DNA of 64,000 nt from Isoperla grammatica (lineage: Eukaryota > Arthropoda > Insecta > Plecoptera > Perlodidae). A model generated the notes under the pieces. That model ran no database searches. It was not told the origin of the DNA and was given only the letters and a program-made list of their open reading frames with translations. The stretch lies in NCBI GenBank assembly GCA_945910005.1, contig OX246742.1, forward strand, positions 47,766,211-47,830,210, read 5' to 3'. Shown here piece by piece: positions 23,657 to 34,900 of the stretch; position 1 is the first letter of the stretch; each line of letters opens with the position of its first letter. Both the position numbers and the translations under genes were made by a program.

Positions 23657-24624
23657 ATGCCTGCAGACGGAAAAAGGGGTGAGAGAAAAGGTGTCATGAC
23701 GAGCCTGGTAAGTTTGTAATTAATCACATGGAACATTTGACACGTGATTTTGACGTTTAAATAGGCCTACCTAGCTCTTAATTTTTGCATAAAACGGGCT
23801 GGGCCTAGGCCCTAGCCTAGATAAAGTACGATTTCAACTGGCTTTAAATAATTTTAACGGAAGCCCAGAGGCGATTACTCAGTAAATTTTACGAAGGCCT
23901 TCAGAAGCTAGGCCCTAGGCCTCGGCCTAGTCTACGCCTACAGAGCGTTATTGTCGTGAAACCATTGGACTAGCCTAGACACTATATGTTTCAGGAGCCC
24001 TTATCGCCAGGCCCAGTACTGGACATAAGTGATGACGAATTGGTGTCTATTTCCGTTCGAGACCTCAATCGACAGTTGAAACTCAGAGGCTTGAATCGCG
24101 ACGAGATTGTTCGCATGAAGCAACGCAGAAGAACTTTGAAGAATAGAGGATATGCTGCTAGGTGAGTTAAATGACTAGGGCCTAAGTGAGATCGTGGCCC
24201 ATTTATGCTTTAGATGGCCCCGATGCACAATCCAGTGAAGGTCGCTTTCTGCAAGCCAACGTAGCTACTTAAAGGTTTTCATTTCAGTTTCTTTCATTGT
24301 TGTAGAAAATCTTTAACCTCATTAGTGTTGTTGATCACACTGCTACTAATTCGGAAACCTTGTCCTTAGACCTACCCCGTCACGTTTACTTAAATTACTT
24401 ACCAACAAAATTTCCCTTGCAGTTGCCGCATCAAGCGCATCGAACAGAAAGACGAGCTGGAAACGGAGAAGTCGCAGGAATACCGCGACATGGAGGCGAT
24501 GCAAGACGACAACCTGCGGATGCGTGAAGAGGTCGAGGCGCTCCATGCAAAGTACATGGCCTTGAAGAAGTTTGCCGCTCTCAAGAAGATACCGATACCC
24601 CAGGAGCTTGAGACGCTGCATTAA
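23657..24624 (+). CDS. maf-S: Small Maf bZIP transcription factor
   Basis: Small Maf proteins are bZIP partners of CNC factors such as Nrf2 and bind MARE/ARE sites. Exons are 23657-23707, 23995-24161 and 24423-24624, giving 139 residues with phases kept. The extended homology region reads [14 protein letters not shown], followed by [20 protein letters not shown], the basic region characteristic of Maf. A leucine zipper follows (heptads through [16 protein letters not shown] and [14 protein letters not shown]). There is no N-terminal acidic activation domain, so this is a small, not a large, Maf. The start ATG precedes only 17 residues in exon 1. The gene is head-to-head with RPS2. Confidence 0.95.
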
Positions 24625-26130
24625 CTAACCTTAGGCCTACACGTGTGCAACTTCAATCCCGGTGAGGGCGTTTCTGCATTTCTCTCGACTAGATACCCAT
24701 TCAGCATTTTGAGGAGGAGATAATTCATCTCATTACTAAATGTTGACTGGGAAAAAAGTATTTATTGGGGAAAATTTTCCATTGGAAGTACCCAACGGAA
24801 CATCAGAGAATAATATATCACAGGTGGAAATCTATGTTTTGTTCATATTTAATTATATCGAGTTAGCCTATATGGGATATATATTTTTTAAATACCATAA
24901 AGTATGTGACATGGAGATGATAATCACAGTAGAATTTGAAAGAGGAACAGTAATAACAGAACGTTATCATCTCTTTGGTAGAGAGTGTGATGGTTAGACT
25001 AATCCAAACAAAACACCATCAAACTTTGCAGGGTTTGAGATATACAGACGCTCAAGAAACGCCTCTGTTAGGCTAAACCCAGGTCTTATGCTTTCTGGGC
25101 AAAAATCTTGATATTTTGACAGCAGGGAGGTGGATATTCTGACCACTGTCTTTCCAATTGAGTATACTCTGGGCCAATGGAGCTTGTTGCGACGTACCAC
25201 ACTCGAAATGCCTCTCGTTTAGGGTTCACAATTGAAGTGTAAGGGCGCTTTCATAGCAACACGGCAACACGTTTTTTCCGGACCGGCAGATCACGTGAAC
25301 CAATCAGGAGCTTGCCGTGCCTGCCCTGATTGGTTCACCTGACTTGCCGGTCCGGAAAAAACGTGTTGCCGTGTTGCTATGAAAGCGGCTCAAGTTACCT
25401 GTTTGGATATGGAATGGGTAAATGTCAAGGTTTATAGGATTTTGTTTTTGTCCACTTTAAAAAACTAGACATTGGACAAATAATATACTGTTTTGTATCT
25501 ATTTGTGTTGTGTGATTCCATTTATTATGTATTGCATCTGTTTGCAGGATGGCCTGCCCATCTTATATTCTTGATATAGAACCTTTTTTAATAAAATTAT
25601 CAATATTTTTTTTAAATAAAAACATTTCAATATGTACCTAAATGTTTGTTTCTCAATCATTGGCAATTCTCACGTGGCAATGAATTTCCTTGAATTGCTT
25701 CCGTTTCTTGTAAGGTCTCCTCTTCCTTCTATGAGTAAACCAGTAAACCTTGAAATTTATTTCCCGACCAAAACCTCGGTAAGTTCATTCCATTCAAACG
25801 GCTTACCTTGAGAAGCTATGGCGTTTGTCGGGAGCTTACAGTAGCTAGCCTATACAAAACACAATAAAGGCAGGTGCAGAATAAATGTTAATTGTATTAC
25901 ATAGTAGTAGGCCCCCTTCTACTTAAGACCCAATATGGCTTTAATTCCAAACTGAGGTACCTACTACCTACGTACACTTTCTACCCGTAAAATAACAAAA
26001 AGGTAGGGGTTTCAACTGGTTTAATAATTAAATATGGTATTCTTTATAGAACCTGATTTTTACTTTTGTACAACCATTATTATTATTGTCATGTTGTTAC
26101 TCCTTTTATTTTTATTGCATTTCAAATTTC
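24625..26130. other. Small Maf 3'UTR and intergenic DNA
   Basis: Probably contains the small Maf 3'UTR. AATAAA occurs at 25590-25595 and 25614-25619 on the plus strand. A hairpin repeat lies at 25247-25386. This is a convergent intergenic region with TRDMT1. No other gene was recognised. Confidence 0.45.
25247..25386. repeat. Hairpin MITE-like inverted repeat, 140 bp
   Basis: The 42-bp left arm starting GCTTTCATAGCAACACGG is an exact reverse complement of the right arm. After a few mismatches the pairing resumes through GTGAACCAATCAGG, so the arms reach about 62 bp around a short loop. It resembles a small non-autonomous DNA element. No clear target duplication was read. Confidence 0.8.
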
Positions 26131-26136
26131 TTTATT
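26131..26136 (-). terminator. TRDMT1 poly(A) signal AATAAA one base after the stop codon
   Basis: The minus strand reads TAA-C-AATAAA from 26140 downward, so the poly(A) signal follows the TRDMT1 stop at once. Two more AATAAA-like copies occur within the next 30 nt. Confidence 0.6.
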
Positions 26137-26137
26137 G

Positions 26138-29100
26138 TTAGTCTATGTTTCCAGCTGTGAGCAAGTTGTTATTTGAAGAATCGCCTTCAGTCAAAATCTG
26201 TATCAGTTTTGACACTACGTGAACATTAATGCTGTTGCCGAGGAGACGATATTTTTGTTTTCTCGTTAGGTTCGCGTGATCTGGGAACGTGAAATCTCCG
26301 TCGGGAAAGCACATTAGTCTGGCCACTTCTTGCGGAGTGAAGTAACGAAGCTCGAGACTACGAAGCAACTCCAGTTGCTCGTCGCTTTCTGGCTCGAACG
26401 CCTTACTCCGTTCAAACGTGTTTCCAATCACTTCTAGCGTTCGGGGAGAGAGAACGGATCCAGTTCCTTCCACGTAATGTCCGTAAGCTTTTGTGAAGCA
26501 ACACGACCGAGTGGAGTCGGGTGTGACTATGTCTAGTAGCCATCCTCTCTTGCCAAGAAGTTTGTCTGGCAAGAGGAAAGTCTTAAGATATTCTTCACTA
26601 ACATTATTTTCAATGATTTCCTTAAGAGGCTTGGAGATGGGACCATCACAGGTGGGATCCTCTTTGACTATTGGGAAAACTTCCATCTGAAAGAAAATTG
26701 TTTTCGTCTCATTATTTATCACTGATGTTCCTAGGTAATCACAGGAGTAGAACAGATTGTTTGTACATTGCACAAAAGTGAAAGGGGTACAGATCTTTTA
26801 CTAGTGATCAGAAGTAATCTTTCAATGCGGAGTGAGAAACAATATTTGATATAGCCTACGAAAACCTTTTTAGGGATCAAATACGAAACTTAAGTTTGAT
26901 GCCTACTTTTTTACGTGTACTGTTTTTAAGACAGCAACTTAGTAGTTATTTACACTGAGAAAGATAACACTCAAATTAGGGTTTTAAGAAGGAATCTTAC
27001 CAGTTCTGTTGTGCGGAAACAAAACCTGAGGGGCTTCCGCTTGGCTATGATGTAGTATCGATGTCTCGTGTTCGGTATTCCAAACTGAGTTGGGCTCAAT
27101 ATAAACTCCTGCCAGATGAAATCAGAATCGTCCAGAGCTGCCACGAGTTTATTTCTCGTTTCGGATTTCTCAAACCCCTTCACGTTTTCAACGAGCATGT
27201 ATTTGAGTTTCCTACTCAAATGTGGCAGTAGATTCAAGACGTGTAGAAACGAGCAGGTTCGATCGTCCAGGGCATCCTTTTTCAGGCCGACCCTCGTGAA
27301 CGGTTGGCAAGGCGGACTCATTAAAACCATGTCCACACCCAAGTCGTCAAACTCCTTGATTGTAAGCGATTGAATGTTTCGTTGAAGAAGTTTCGTTTTT
27401 GCAAAATTGTACCTGTATACTTCGTTTGCTATTGTATTTATTTCGACTGCAGATACAACTTTACCAGGCCGGCCACTCTCTAGAAAATAAATAGAATTTG
27501 GAAAAACAGTGTTTTGGTCTCGAAACTGAAATAGCCAAGTAGCCTGTTGGGGATATGGTGCATTTAACTAGACTGATGCGAGACAATCTAGACTGTTGTG
27601 TAGAAATTTGGCACCGAGGGAAACGCACAGAATTAGAAGTACATACTTAAGAATTTTAATTTTTAATTATTAACAGTCTGTGATGTGTTGAGAGAAGGCT
27701 GAGAGGTATTTGACTAAATCAAGGCAGGAGTTATTATAGGTAGGCTTGTTGAATGAAGTCAAGGTATACAGAAATTCATAATAGACCTAAGTAATAGAAA
27801 TAAGTCCATTTAAAAGTAACAGGATATCAGTAATTTATTTCCTTCACTTTTGTCAATACAGAGATTCAGTTGCCTGCAAGATCATCTTGGGCATTACACT
27901 CTCTTCGGTAGATTGCGTTTCTTCTTGTTTTATTGCAATGTGGATACTATGCACCTTGTGGTGATGCCTAATTTTCTCATTGTAGTAAATGAAGGACCGT
28001 TGGCAGAGTCCGCACGGGTGCGGTCTTATGCCGGAGTGTATCCGCAAGTGAGCCCTGAGCGCCCCGCTGTGTTTGAATGCCTTGCCACACACCTGGCACT
28101 GGAACGCCCGCCTGTCTTCGTGTGCCTTCTTGTGGCGAGCCAGACATGACCACGTTCGGAACGCCTTGTTGCACACCTTGCACACGCAGGGCTTAAGGTT
28201 CAGGTGAATGCGAACGTGTTCGTCCAGGCAGACCTTCCATTGGAATAGCTTGCCGCATATCGTGCAGCAGAACTTGTCGTGTTTGTCCTTCTCGTGGACT
28301 TTTCTAACATGTTGCGCTAGATTGGAGTTCGCTTTGAAAATTTTACCACACACTTTACACTGATAAGTTCGTTTATCTACCGCCTGCTTGGTCCGAGGCT
28401 TCCAAGGCCAAGGTTTGCAATCGTGTTTGACGTGGTAAGAGTACGATCGCAAGCCAACGCATTCCTGGCCGCACTTGACGCACTGGAATTTGTTCTTACC
28501 CTTTTCGTGAACTTTCCTCACGTGTTGCCTAAGGTTCGGTTTGGCCTTGAAAAGCTTACCGCAGACTTTACAGACGCACGGCGGAGGTTCGGAAAGTTCC
28601 TCGAGCGGACCGCAGTCGGAGAGCTTGGCGTGTCGGGCGTACGCGCTCTTGCTCGCGAACTCCTGTCCGCACGAGCTGCAGCGGATCTGCCGCGAGTGTG
28701 AGGCGAGGTGGTCGGCGAGCAGCTTTGCCACGAGGAACGTCTTGCCGCACGCCGGACAGCGATGCGACCGGTGTCCGTCCGGCACCACGCCGTGCATCGT
28801 AGCCTCGTGGGTCAGCAGGTTGGTGCGTCGCTTGAACGTCGACACGCACAGCCGACACGCGAACGGCCGGTCCAGCGAGTGACAGGTCGCGTGCTGACGC
28901 AGCTCCGTCCTCTCGTAGAACGCCTTGCCGCACGTCTCGCAGACGACGTCCTTTGTTCCCGAGTGCTTCAACAGGTGGAGCCGGAACTTTGCCTTGTGTT
29001 GGTATTCGCGGCCGCACGAGTCGCATGCATATTTCTTGGGTTTTGTGCTGTGCATCCAGTTTTCATGAAACCTTAGTTTTGTACCAGTTGTAAAGCTCTT

Positions 29101-30255
29101 TCCACAGCTTGAGCAAAGATATCCTTGGGTCTTTTCTTCTACCTCGACTTTGTAATCGTGTAAATCGCTGCCCTTGTCCTCGAGCCGCTCGCCTCGTTCC
29201 GTCGTCCCGTTTCCTACCGGTTCTGACGGAGCGTCTTCTGGTGGTGTTGGAATCATTTCCTTTGTCTTGTCTGGGGTCTTTGTTTTGAGATTCACCTTCC
29301 TCCGAGGTCTAGTCGTTGAGCTCTTGACACGTGCCATCTTTCGACTCGGTCTCTCGGCTTTGCAAGAGATTGTCTCGCTCTGCAAGGAGGAAGCAGTCGA
29401 GGTAGTCTTGCACGCTTCGTTACTCTCGAGTATTGGCTCATCGAGTAGCTCTATTCCCTTGACGTCTTTCTCTTCCAGTTCGTGCATTTGATGTAGTTTT
29501 TTGTCGGCTTCAACACAGGTAACAACTAGATCGCTCCAAGCGATTAACGTAGACGCACACTGGTAGCAAACTTGCAGCGGAAGGCAGTCCGTTTCAGTGA
29601 CTTCAATGGGTAGATGTTGTTCTATTTTTGGTTTCAACTGGTGTTCGATGCCTTCACCTTCAAAAATAGGAATGAGGTACTCGTTCGGCTTGGCACAAAT
29701 GCGACAAAGCTGATGAGACATTTGCTGTGTCCATACACCTGCATCAACTGGCTGGTAGTACTCCTCACCTTCCATCATTGTCATTTCCATTACACTGGGA
29801 GTACCCTCTTCAATGCCGCATTCTGACTGGCTGGCATTACGCATGTTAGTTCAGTGTACAGTCTTTTTCAAAATTCATAACCAAACACACAATCATAATT
29901 TAAACATAATTATATCTTACAACTAAGGACACATTACAGCCTAGCCTAGTGGTAGCTTCAAGAAGTAAAGTTTTGTGAAAGGTTGTGCAACGAATTTAAA
30001 CAAAACATAGTTTCTGACATCCAGAAGTAGAAAAAATGCTACTTTTTCTGTGTGTTTACGTATTTCTAGTGTAGCAGAGGCTTAGGGGTAGGGCCTAGGC
30101 CTAGGGGCCCGACAGGGTAGGCCCTAGGCCAGGCCTACGAAAGGATTCAAAGCCAGGCTTTCGGAATGGCTAGGGCGTTACACAAAATATAGTTCCATAC
30201 CAATCAATGCATAATGCATGCCACCAATTCCACTGTAGAGCTCCAACACGTTCAT
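26138..30255 (-). CDS. TRDMT1: tRNA (cytosine-5) methyltransferase TRDMT1 (DNMT2)
   Basis: DNMT2 transfers a methyl group from S-adenosylmethionine to C38 of tRNA-Asp and some other tRNAs. Exons on the minus strand are 30255-30201, 27479-27001 and 26686-26138, giving 360 residues with phases kept. Exon 1 encodes motif I, MNVLELYSGIGGMHYAL. Exon 2 carries VDMVLMSPPCQPFTR (motif IV with the catalytic Cys), LVENVKGFE (motif VI) and NTRHRYYIIAKR (motif VIII). Exon 3 carries the DNMT2-type CFT signature in SCCFTKAYGHYVEGTGS, then LRYFTPQEVARLMCFP and the closing YRLLGNSINVHVVSKLI. Intron 1, 2.7 kb, contains a whole zinc-finger gene on the same strand. The gene starts about 1.1 kb from the first possible CTC1 start on the other strand. 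Confidence 0.95.
27834..27839 (-). terminator. Zinc-finger gene poly(A) signal AATAAA
   Basis: AATAAA on the minus strand about 14 nt after the zinc-finger gene's stop codon, inside TRDMT1 intron 1. It implies a 3' end for the nested gene before TRDMT1 exon 2. Confidence 0.6.
27853..29844 (-). CDS. ZAD-C2H2 zinc-finger protein, 663 aa, nested in TRDMT1 intron 1
   Basis: A single-exon gene of 663 codons. Residues about 46-115 form a ZAD (zf-AD) domain: CRICAKPNEYLIPIFEGEG, then LPLQVCYQCASTLIAW, with the two CxxC pairs that bind zinc and mediate dimerisation. A Ser/Lys/Glu-rich linker follows (about 120-240). Then come thirteen C2H2 fingers to residue about 635, for example YACDSCGREYQHKAKFRLHL and FQCQVCGKAFKHSGALRAHL. 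Finger 6 (IRCSSCGQEF...) and finger 8 (FQCVKCGQEC...) lack a normal final His pair. Such proteins are nuclear DNA-binding factors; no target can be inferred. In-frame TAA lies just before the ATG, supporting this start. It has its own AATAAA at 27834-27839. Confidence 0.93.
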   Translation of the reverse strand: MRNASQSECGIEEGTPSVMEMTMMEGEEYYQPVDAGVWTQQMSHQLCRICAKPNEYLIPIFEGEGIEHQLKPKIEQHLPIEVTETDCLPLQVCYQCASTLIAWSDLVVTCVEADKKLHQMHELEEKDVKGIELLDEPILESNEACKTTSTASSLQSETISCKAERPSRKMARVKSSTTRPRRKVNLKTKTPDKTKEMIPTPPEDAPSEPVGNGTTERGERLEDKGSDLHDYKVEVEEKTQGYLCSSCGKSFTTGTKLRFHENWMHSTKPKKYACDSCGREYQHKAKFRLHLLKHSGTKDVVCETCGKAFYERTELRQHATCHSLDRPFACRLCVSTFKRRTNLLTHEATMHGVVPDGHRSHRCPACGKTFLVAKLLADHLASHSRQIRCSSCGQEFASKSAYARHAKLSDCGPLEELSEPPPCVCKVCGKLFKAKPNLRQHVRKVHEKGKNKFQCVKCGQECVGLRSYSYHVKHDCKPWPWKPRTKQAVDKRTYQCKVCGKIFKANSNLAQHVRKVHEKDKHDKFCCTICGKLFQWKVCLDEHVRIHLNLKPCVCKVCNKAFRTWSCLARHKKAHEDRRAFQCQVCGKAFKHSGALRAHLRIHSGIRPHPCGLCQRSFIYYNEKIRHHHKVHSIHIAIKQEETQSTEESVMPKMILQATESLY

Positions 30256-30444
30256 TACTTTGTATATTTCTCGTCACTGTGTGTCAATGTTATGGTGTTT
30301 TTTAAGGTTTGGTTAGAATTCAAATCCCACCGAGCGACCTAGGCCTACAACAACCACCACAAGACGATGAGTGGGCGTGGCAGCTCTCAGAATCAGCCGT
30401 ATTGTGAACTCGAAGTAACATACGGTTTCCCGTATGCTGTTGTT
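30256..30444. promoter_or_regulatory. Upstream region of TRDMT1
   Basis: DNA immediately 5' of the TRDMT1 ATG. It contains a TAGGCCTA-type motif near 30340. The promoter role is inferred from position only. Confidence 0.3.
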
Positions 30445-31130
30445 TATTTATTTATTTATTTATTTAGCACATATTGCTATTATTACAAATAATACATTTT
30501 ACACAATATATCCCCTTTACAAATTAATACAAATTAATCACCAACAAGTTCAATTCTACAGGTCACACACAAATTAATCACCAACAAGTTCAACACACAC
30601 CACACACCAGTTTACCACACTTCTCTCAGTACATATTCTCTACATTTAATTTTAAATCTTTCCATACAACCTTCTTCTTTAAGTGCTTTGTCTAACTTAT
30701 TATATGCTTTAAACCCATTATAGCAAATATAGTTTTGAGATCTAGTTTTGTTACAGCGATCCACATTTAAGTTTTCACTATTTCTAATATTATAGTACAA
30801 ACTATCAGCTACCAATTTAATCTTATTATTAATATTAATGGGTAATAACCCTCTTGTCATCTTATGTATAAATAATAGAACATTGAAATGTATCAACTGA
30901 TTAACTGACAGCACCTTAAGTTTGTCCAGCATTGTTCTCACTGGAGTATATCTATCACATTTAAGCACTACTCTCATTGTTGTTGTTTCTTGGTTTAGCA
31001 GTCTTCTGCTAGTAACAAAACACATATAATATTTGATATTTATATTTAACTGAACTTTAAATTGTATTTCGTTCTCTGAGGGCATTGCAATTGATATCAA
31101 AACATTGGTTTCAAGGTCCACTAAACGGGG
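30445..31130 (-). mobile_element. 3' fragment of a non-LTR retrotransposon
   Basis: A minus-strand frame, open from about 31130 to 30612, encodes the typical end of a LINE reverse-transcriptase protein. It has VLKCDRYTPVRTMLDKL, NQLIHFNVLLFIHKMTRGLL, then KTRSQNYICYNGFKAYNKL and a final FKIKCREYV. The element's 3' tail is an (AAAT)n run, seen as TTTATTTATTT at 30447-30472. The RT core is missing. Confidence 0.8.
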
Positions 31131-31986
31131 AGTGCTCTTGAACGAGATGGCTGTGCTAGGCCTAGGTCTACTCTTCCCCTCCCGCCAAAATGGTAGGCGT
31201 ACAAACCGTACAAACAACTCCCCCAAGATAACCTGTTGGACCCTATCACTCACCACACCACTCACCCACCATAGCATGCACCAAAGGCATGCACCATAGA
31301 GCCTAGTAGGCCTAGGCCCTAGCCTATTGAAGGTTGAAGGTTTTTTGAACCAAGCAGCCTAGCCTAGGCTATTCAATGGTAAGTTATAAGTTGTTTTCCC
31401 CTGTCTCTACTCTCTTGATGTTGATGTAGAAGCTGTACCATACAGGCCTGGGCCTAACACTACACTTTAAAGATGTTAGTATCTACATTCCACATGTTGA
31501 GCCAAGCTCGGTGCACAATACGCTTCTAGCTTCGGGAAGGGGATAGTTGGCTAGGCTATTTAACATGCAGGCAAATAAAACTTACATAATGTTAAATGTT
31601 AATGTTAAATACTTTAAGGCTGCAAATGGGCCATAACTACCCGGTGGCAACCTGTCCCAACCTCCCTTCCACCCACCCTCATCACATTCCCAGGCTAGCC
31701 TAGGCTATTGTGCAACGACCTGTACAGTGGAGAGTTGTTGTGGCATGATATTATGTTTTCGAAATTATTGTAAACATAGCTTATCACAAGCAGACACAAC
31801 TGCATTGGGAATGGGAAAGTATTAAATAGGCCTAGGCCTACCCTGCGATGTACAGTTTAGTTTACCTTTGAAATCTGATGGATATCAAGTTTTCGTTGAT
31901 GTCAGTAGGCCTATGTACTAGGCTATTGTATGCGTTTGATATGAAACGGTGAGCATACCCTGTAGTAAGTAGTATGTTACTTGCAG
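31131..31986. other. Region upstream of the first CTC1 exon
   Basis: Contains several TAGGCCTA clusters and no exon matching the N-terminal half of CTC1. An ATG directly followed by a donor (ATG|GTAAGT, 31376-31380) is in phase with the exon at 31987 and could be a one-codon start exon. Confidence 0.4.
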
Positions 31987-34900
31987 GAGCTTTGTGGTGA
32001 CGAGGGTATTACAACTCTGATGCAACTTGTGAGCAAGGCCACCGACTGTTTAAAACATGGGAGGTTCGAAGAATGTAATTTTCGACCCTTCTGGGACAAA
32101 GAAAGTAAAACCGTCATCTTGAGCCAGCCATACAAGTTATTCTTGAAACTAAACCAGGCCACCTGTTACTGGCATGTGATGGACTCTTCTTGCGTGACTT
32201 CCTTGCCGTGCGTTCTTACGACCACGCTGGATACCGTGGATCCCAAGCACGTCCTCGCGACAACGCTTCAGGTTGTCGTTGAAGTATACCAGGTAAGGAT
32301 GTTCAATGATTGAAGCCCTATTGCTCGAGCAGGATAAACTGTAGCTTTGCGGTGATAGTATTGTGGTCTGGACATATGTATGTTAAGGAAACCAGTACCA
32401 TTAGATTAATTACGTACAGTAGCCTACATCCGTTTTATAGGGTGCTAGAAGGCACGTAGCTGTTCTCGAGAGAAGATTGAAATGGAAAGGATGTGGTTAA
32501 AAGTGGGGTCGCCCTGTTGTGTGTTGTAGGAAAAGGGAGTTAACTGGCGACAGACGTTTCTACCCTACGTGGTGTTAATCGACTTCGAAGTGTCTGAGAA
32601 TCATCCGCCTAAAGTGCCTAGACCGTTACCGAGAAGTATCAACAACAATGCCCAGGTATACAATACAGTGTAGTTAGATACGTAATCAGACATGTGCTAC
32701 CTTGCTTACAGTGACACTTGTATCATGTTTTGTCTGGCTTCAGGGTCTGGGCTGCTATTTGTGTAAGCACGAAAAGTCGTTGGTCGTCCCCAAATCGCAA
32801 GATCAACCTGACGGGGAGGTGAGTTACCTTTTTGTCCTATAATAGACTTAGGCTTAAGGTTTCACATGTCTGTATTTTCCATCCAATAGCTCAAGATTTA
32901 GAGCCTTCTTTATGCTATAGAATGAATGAAGGAGAGTAAGAGAAGACAGTGGATGACGAGGGCGAGGGGAAGGTTTCATAAGAGTTGCAACACTTGACTT
33001 GTACCCAAATGTATGAGACAGTACGGATAAATGAAAACAAAAGAAAACAAACCCTCAGCTAGCTCAACTTTGGGTTGTTGGTAGAGCACAAAAAATATAT
33101 GAAAAGTTGTTGTTGCTTAAATAAAATATGAGATTATGGTTGTAGGATAATAGGAATTAAAAAATAGAATAGTATAAAATATAAATCTTAATGTTTAATT
33201 AATAACACAAATGACACAAAAGATACACAAAAATGAAAATGAAATACATAATTAAACAAAATGAATGAATGAAAACAAAAGTCTGAAATAAATATCGTTA
33301 TTACTATTCTACCTCCCTATGGCCATAGTATGGTAAAAAAGTAGTAACGATACCTGTTGTAGCGCTGGCTGGAGATGGCTTGATGTACGGATGGCGATGG
33401 TGATATTGATGATGTTGACGATTAGGTTGATGCAGCCGGAGAGCGTGGGTGTTTATAACTGTCTATGGGTTGGAGTTGTGGTGGTCTCTTGTTGTTGTAT
33501 TGTTATTATTGTGTCCCGTTCGTTGTCTCATACGTTGTTACTTAATACTTATTAATTTATATTTACTGATTACTTATTATGATGATTACTTAGTACTAAA
33601 AACTACACTTCACTCACACCCGACCACGTTCGGCCAACCCGGCCATTGTCTCTCCTTACACCTTGGCCCGCGGCCGTCGTACGCCTAAAAAACCGACCTA
33701 TTCGGCCAAAGGCCGTCTTCGTTCTGTTCACCGTCCCTCAGGACTCCGGCTACAAACTTGCCCCTGTGATCTTAGGGCGACCAATCAGAAGGCTCATTTA
33801 TTGTTACGTCATGGAAGATTTTGAATTTGGTTTACCCTAACTAGGGGGGTGTAGTGGCCTAAAAATGGACTAGCCTGGAACTTAGCCTTGAAGTGGAAGT
33901 TCTCACCCTCGGCGTGGTAACAACCTCTGACCTCCCCTCCAAGACAAATACCAGACCGTCATTAAAAATGTCAAATAATTTAGAAAACTGATACCCTTCT
34001 GAGAGGTTTCCCTTGACTTGGTGTGGCTTTTTAGAACACCCAAGCCGTGTGGGACAAGCCTGTACCGTCTCAATACCCCTCGAATATAATTAAATACCAC
34101 TACGTGTAATTAATTATATTCCATTTAAATGAAAAACATTAAAAATTACAAAAAATTGAAGTTAAAATTAATACATATCGATTACAAGTTAATTATGAAT
34201 TAATACAAGAATGATACTTAAAATTATTATAATATTTGCAACATTGCATAATGCTAAGTTGGATTACATATTAAAAGTTGGAGCTGTAAACTCCTTACTA
34301 CGATCGCACTATACATCTAGCTCTTTAAACGGCACGTGGCTGTTCGGACAGGGTCGTCGTAAAATGCTAACAACTACCCCTCCTCTAGACCCTACTTTTT
34401 TTTTGTGGTCTCACACCCAAATCTCTCCCACATTCTTCCTTACATCTGTTTTTCAACACTTGACCAAATTATTTCCACATGTTACAACAGTTTGAAACCC
34501 TCTTGTATGAACAACAAATAAATGAATGGCTCAGGCAATAATCGTTCCAGTTTACAACATGACTCCACAACCAGTTACTTATTTACCTCTGCTCTGAGTA
34601 CACTATGATAGCACCTGTTAGCGGTACCCACGAAGAAAAACCCCACCAAACGTACGCTATTCCAATTAATTAATTACGACACAACAGATTGTTCATAAAA
34701 ACTAAAACTCAGTACGGCCTCTCTACCGGTGAGCGCAAGAAAAGAATCTGTTGGCACAAAAATAAAAAACGCACGCTATACTAACCACCACTCAACAGTC
34801 TACCCATAGCTACCCACGAACAGTCAAAAACAATTACCACACTTCCTCACAGACTTGACGTTAAATGAACAAAACTCAACTACTACCAATTAAAACTGAA

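Noticed and set aside
24740..24997. 85-codon frame after small Maf
   Set aside because: No family resemblance or splice signals; probably 3'UTR.
28423..29491. Plus-strand frames opposite the zinc-finger gene
   Set aside because: Antisense shadows of a long GC-rich coding exon; no family resemblance.
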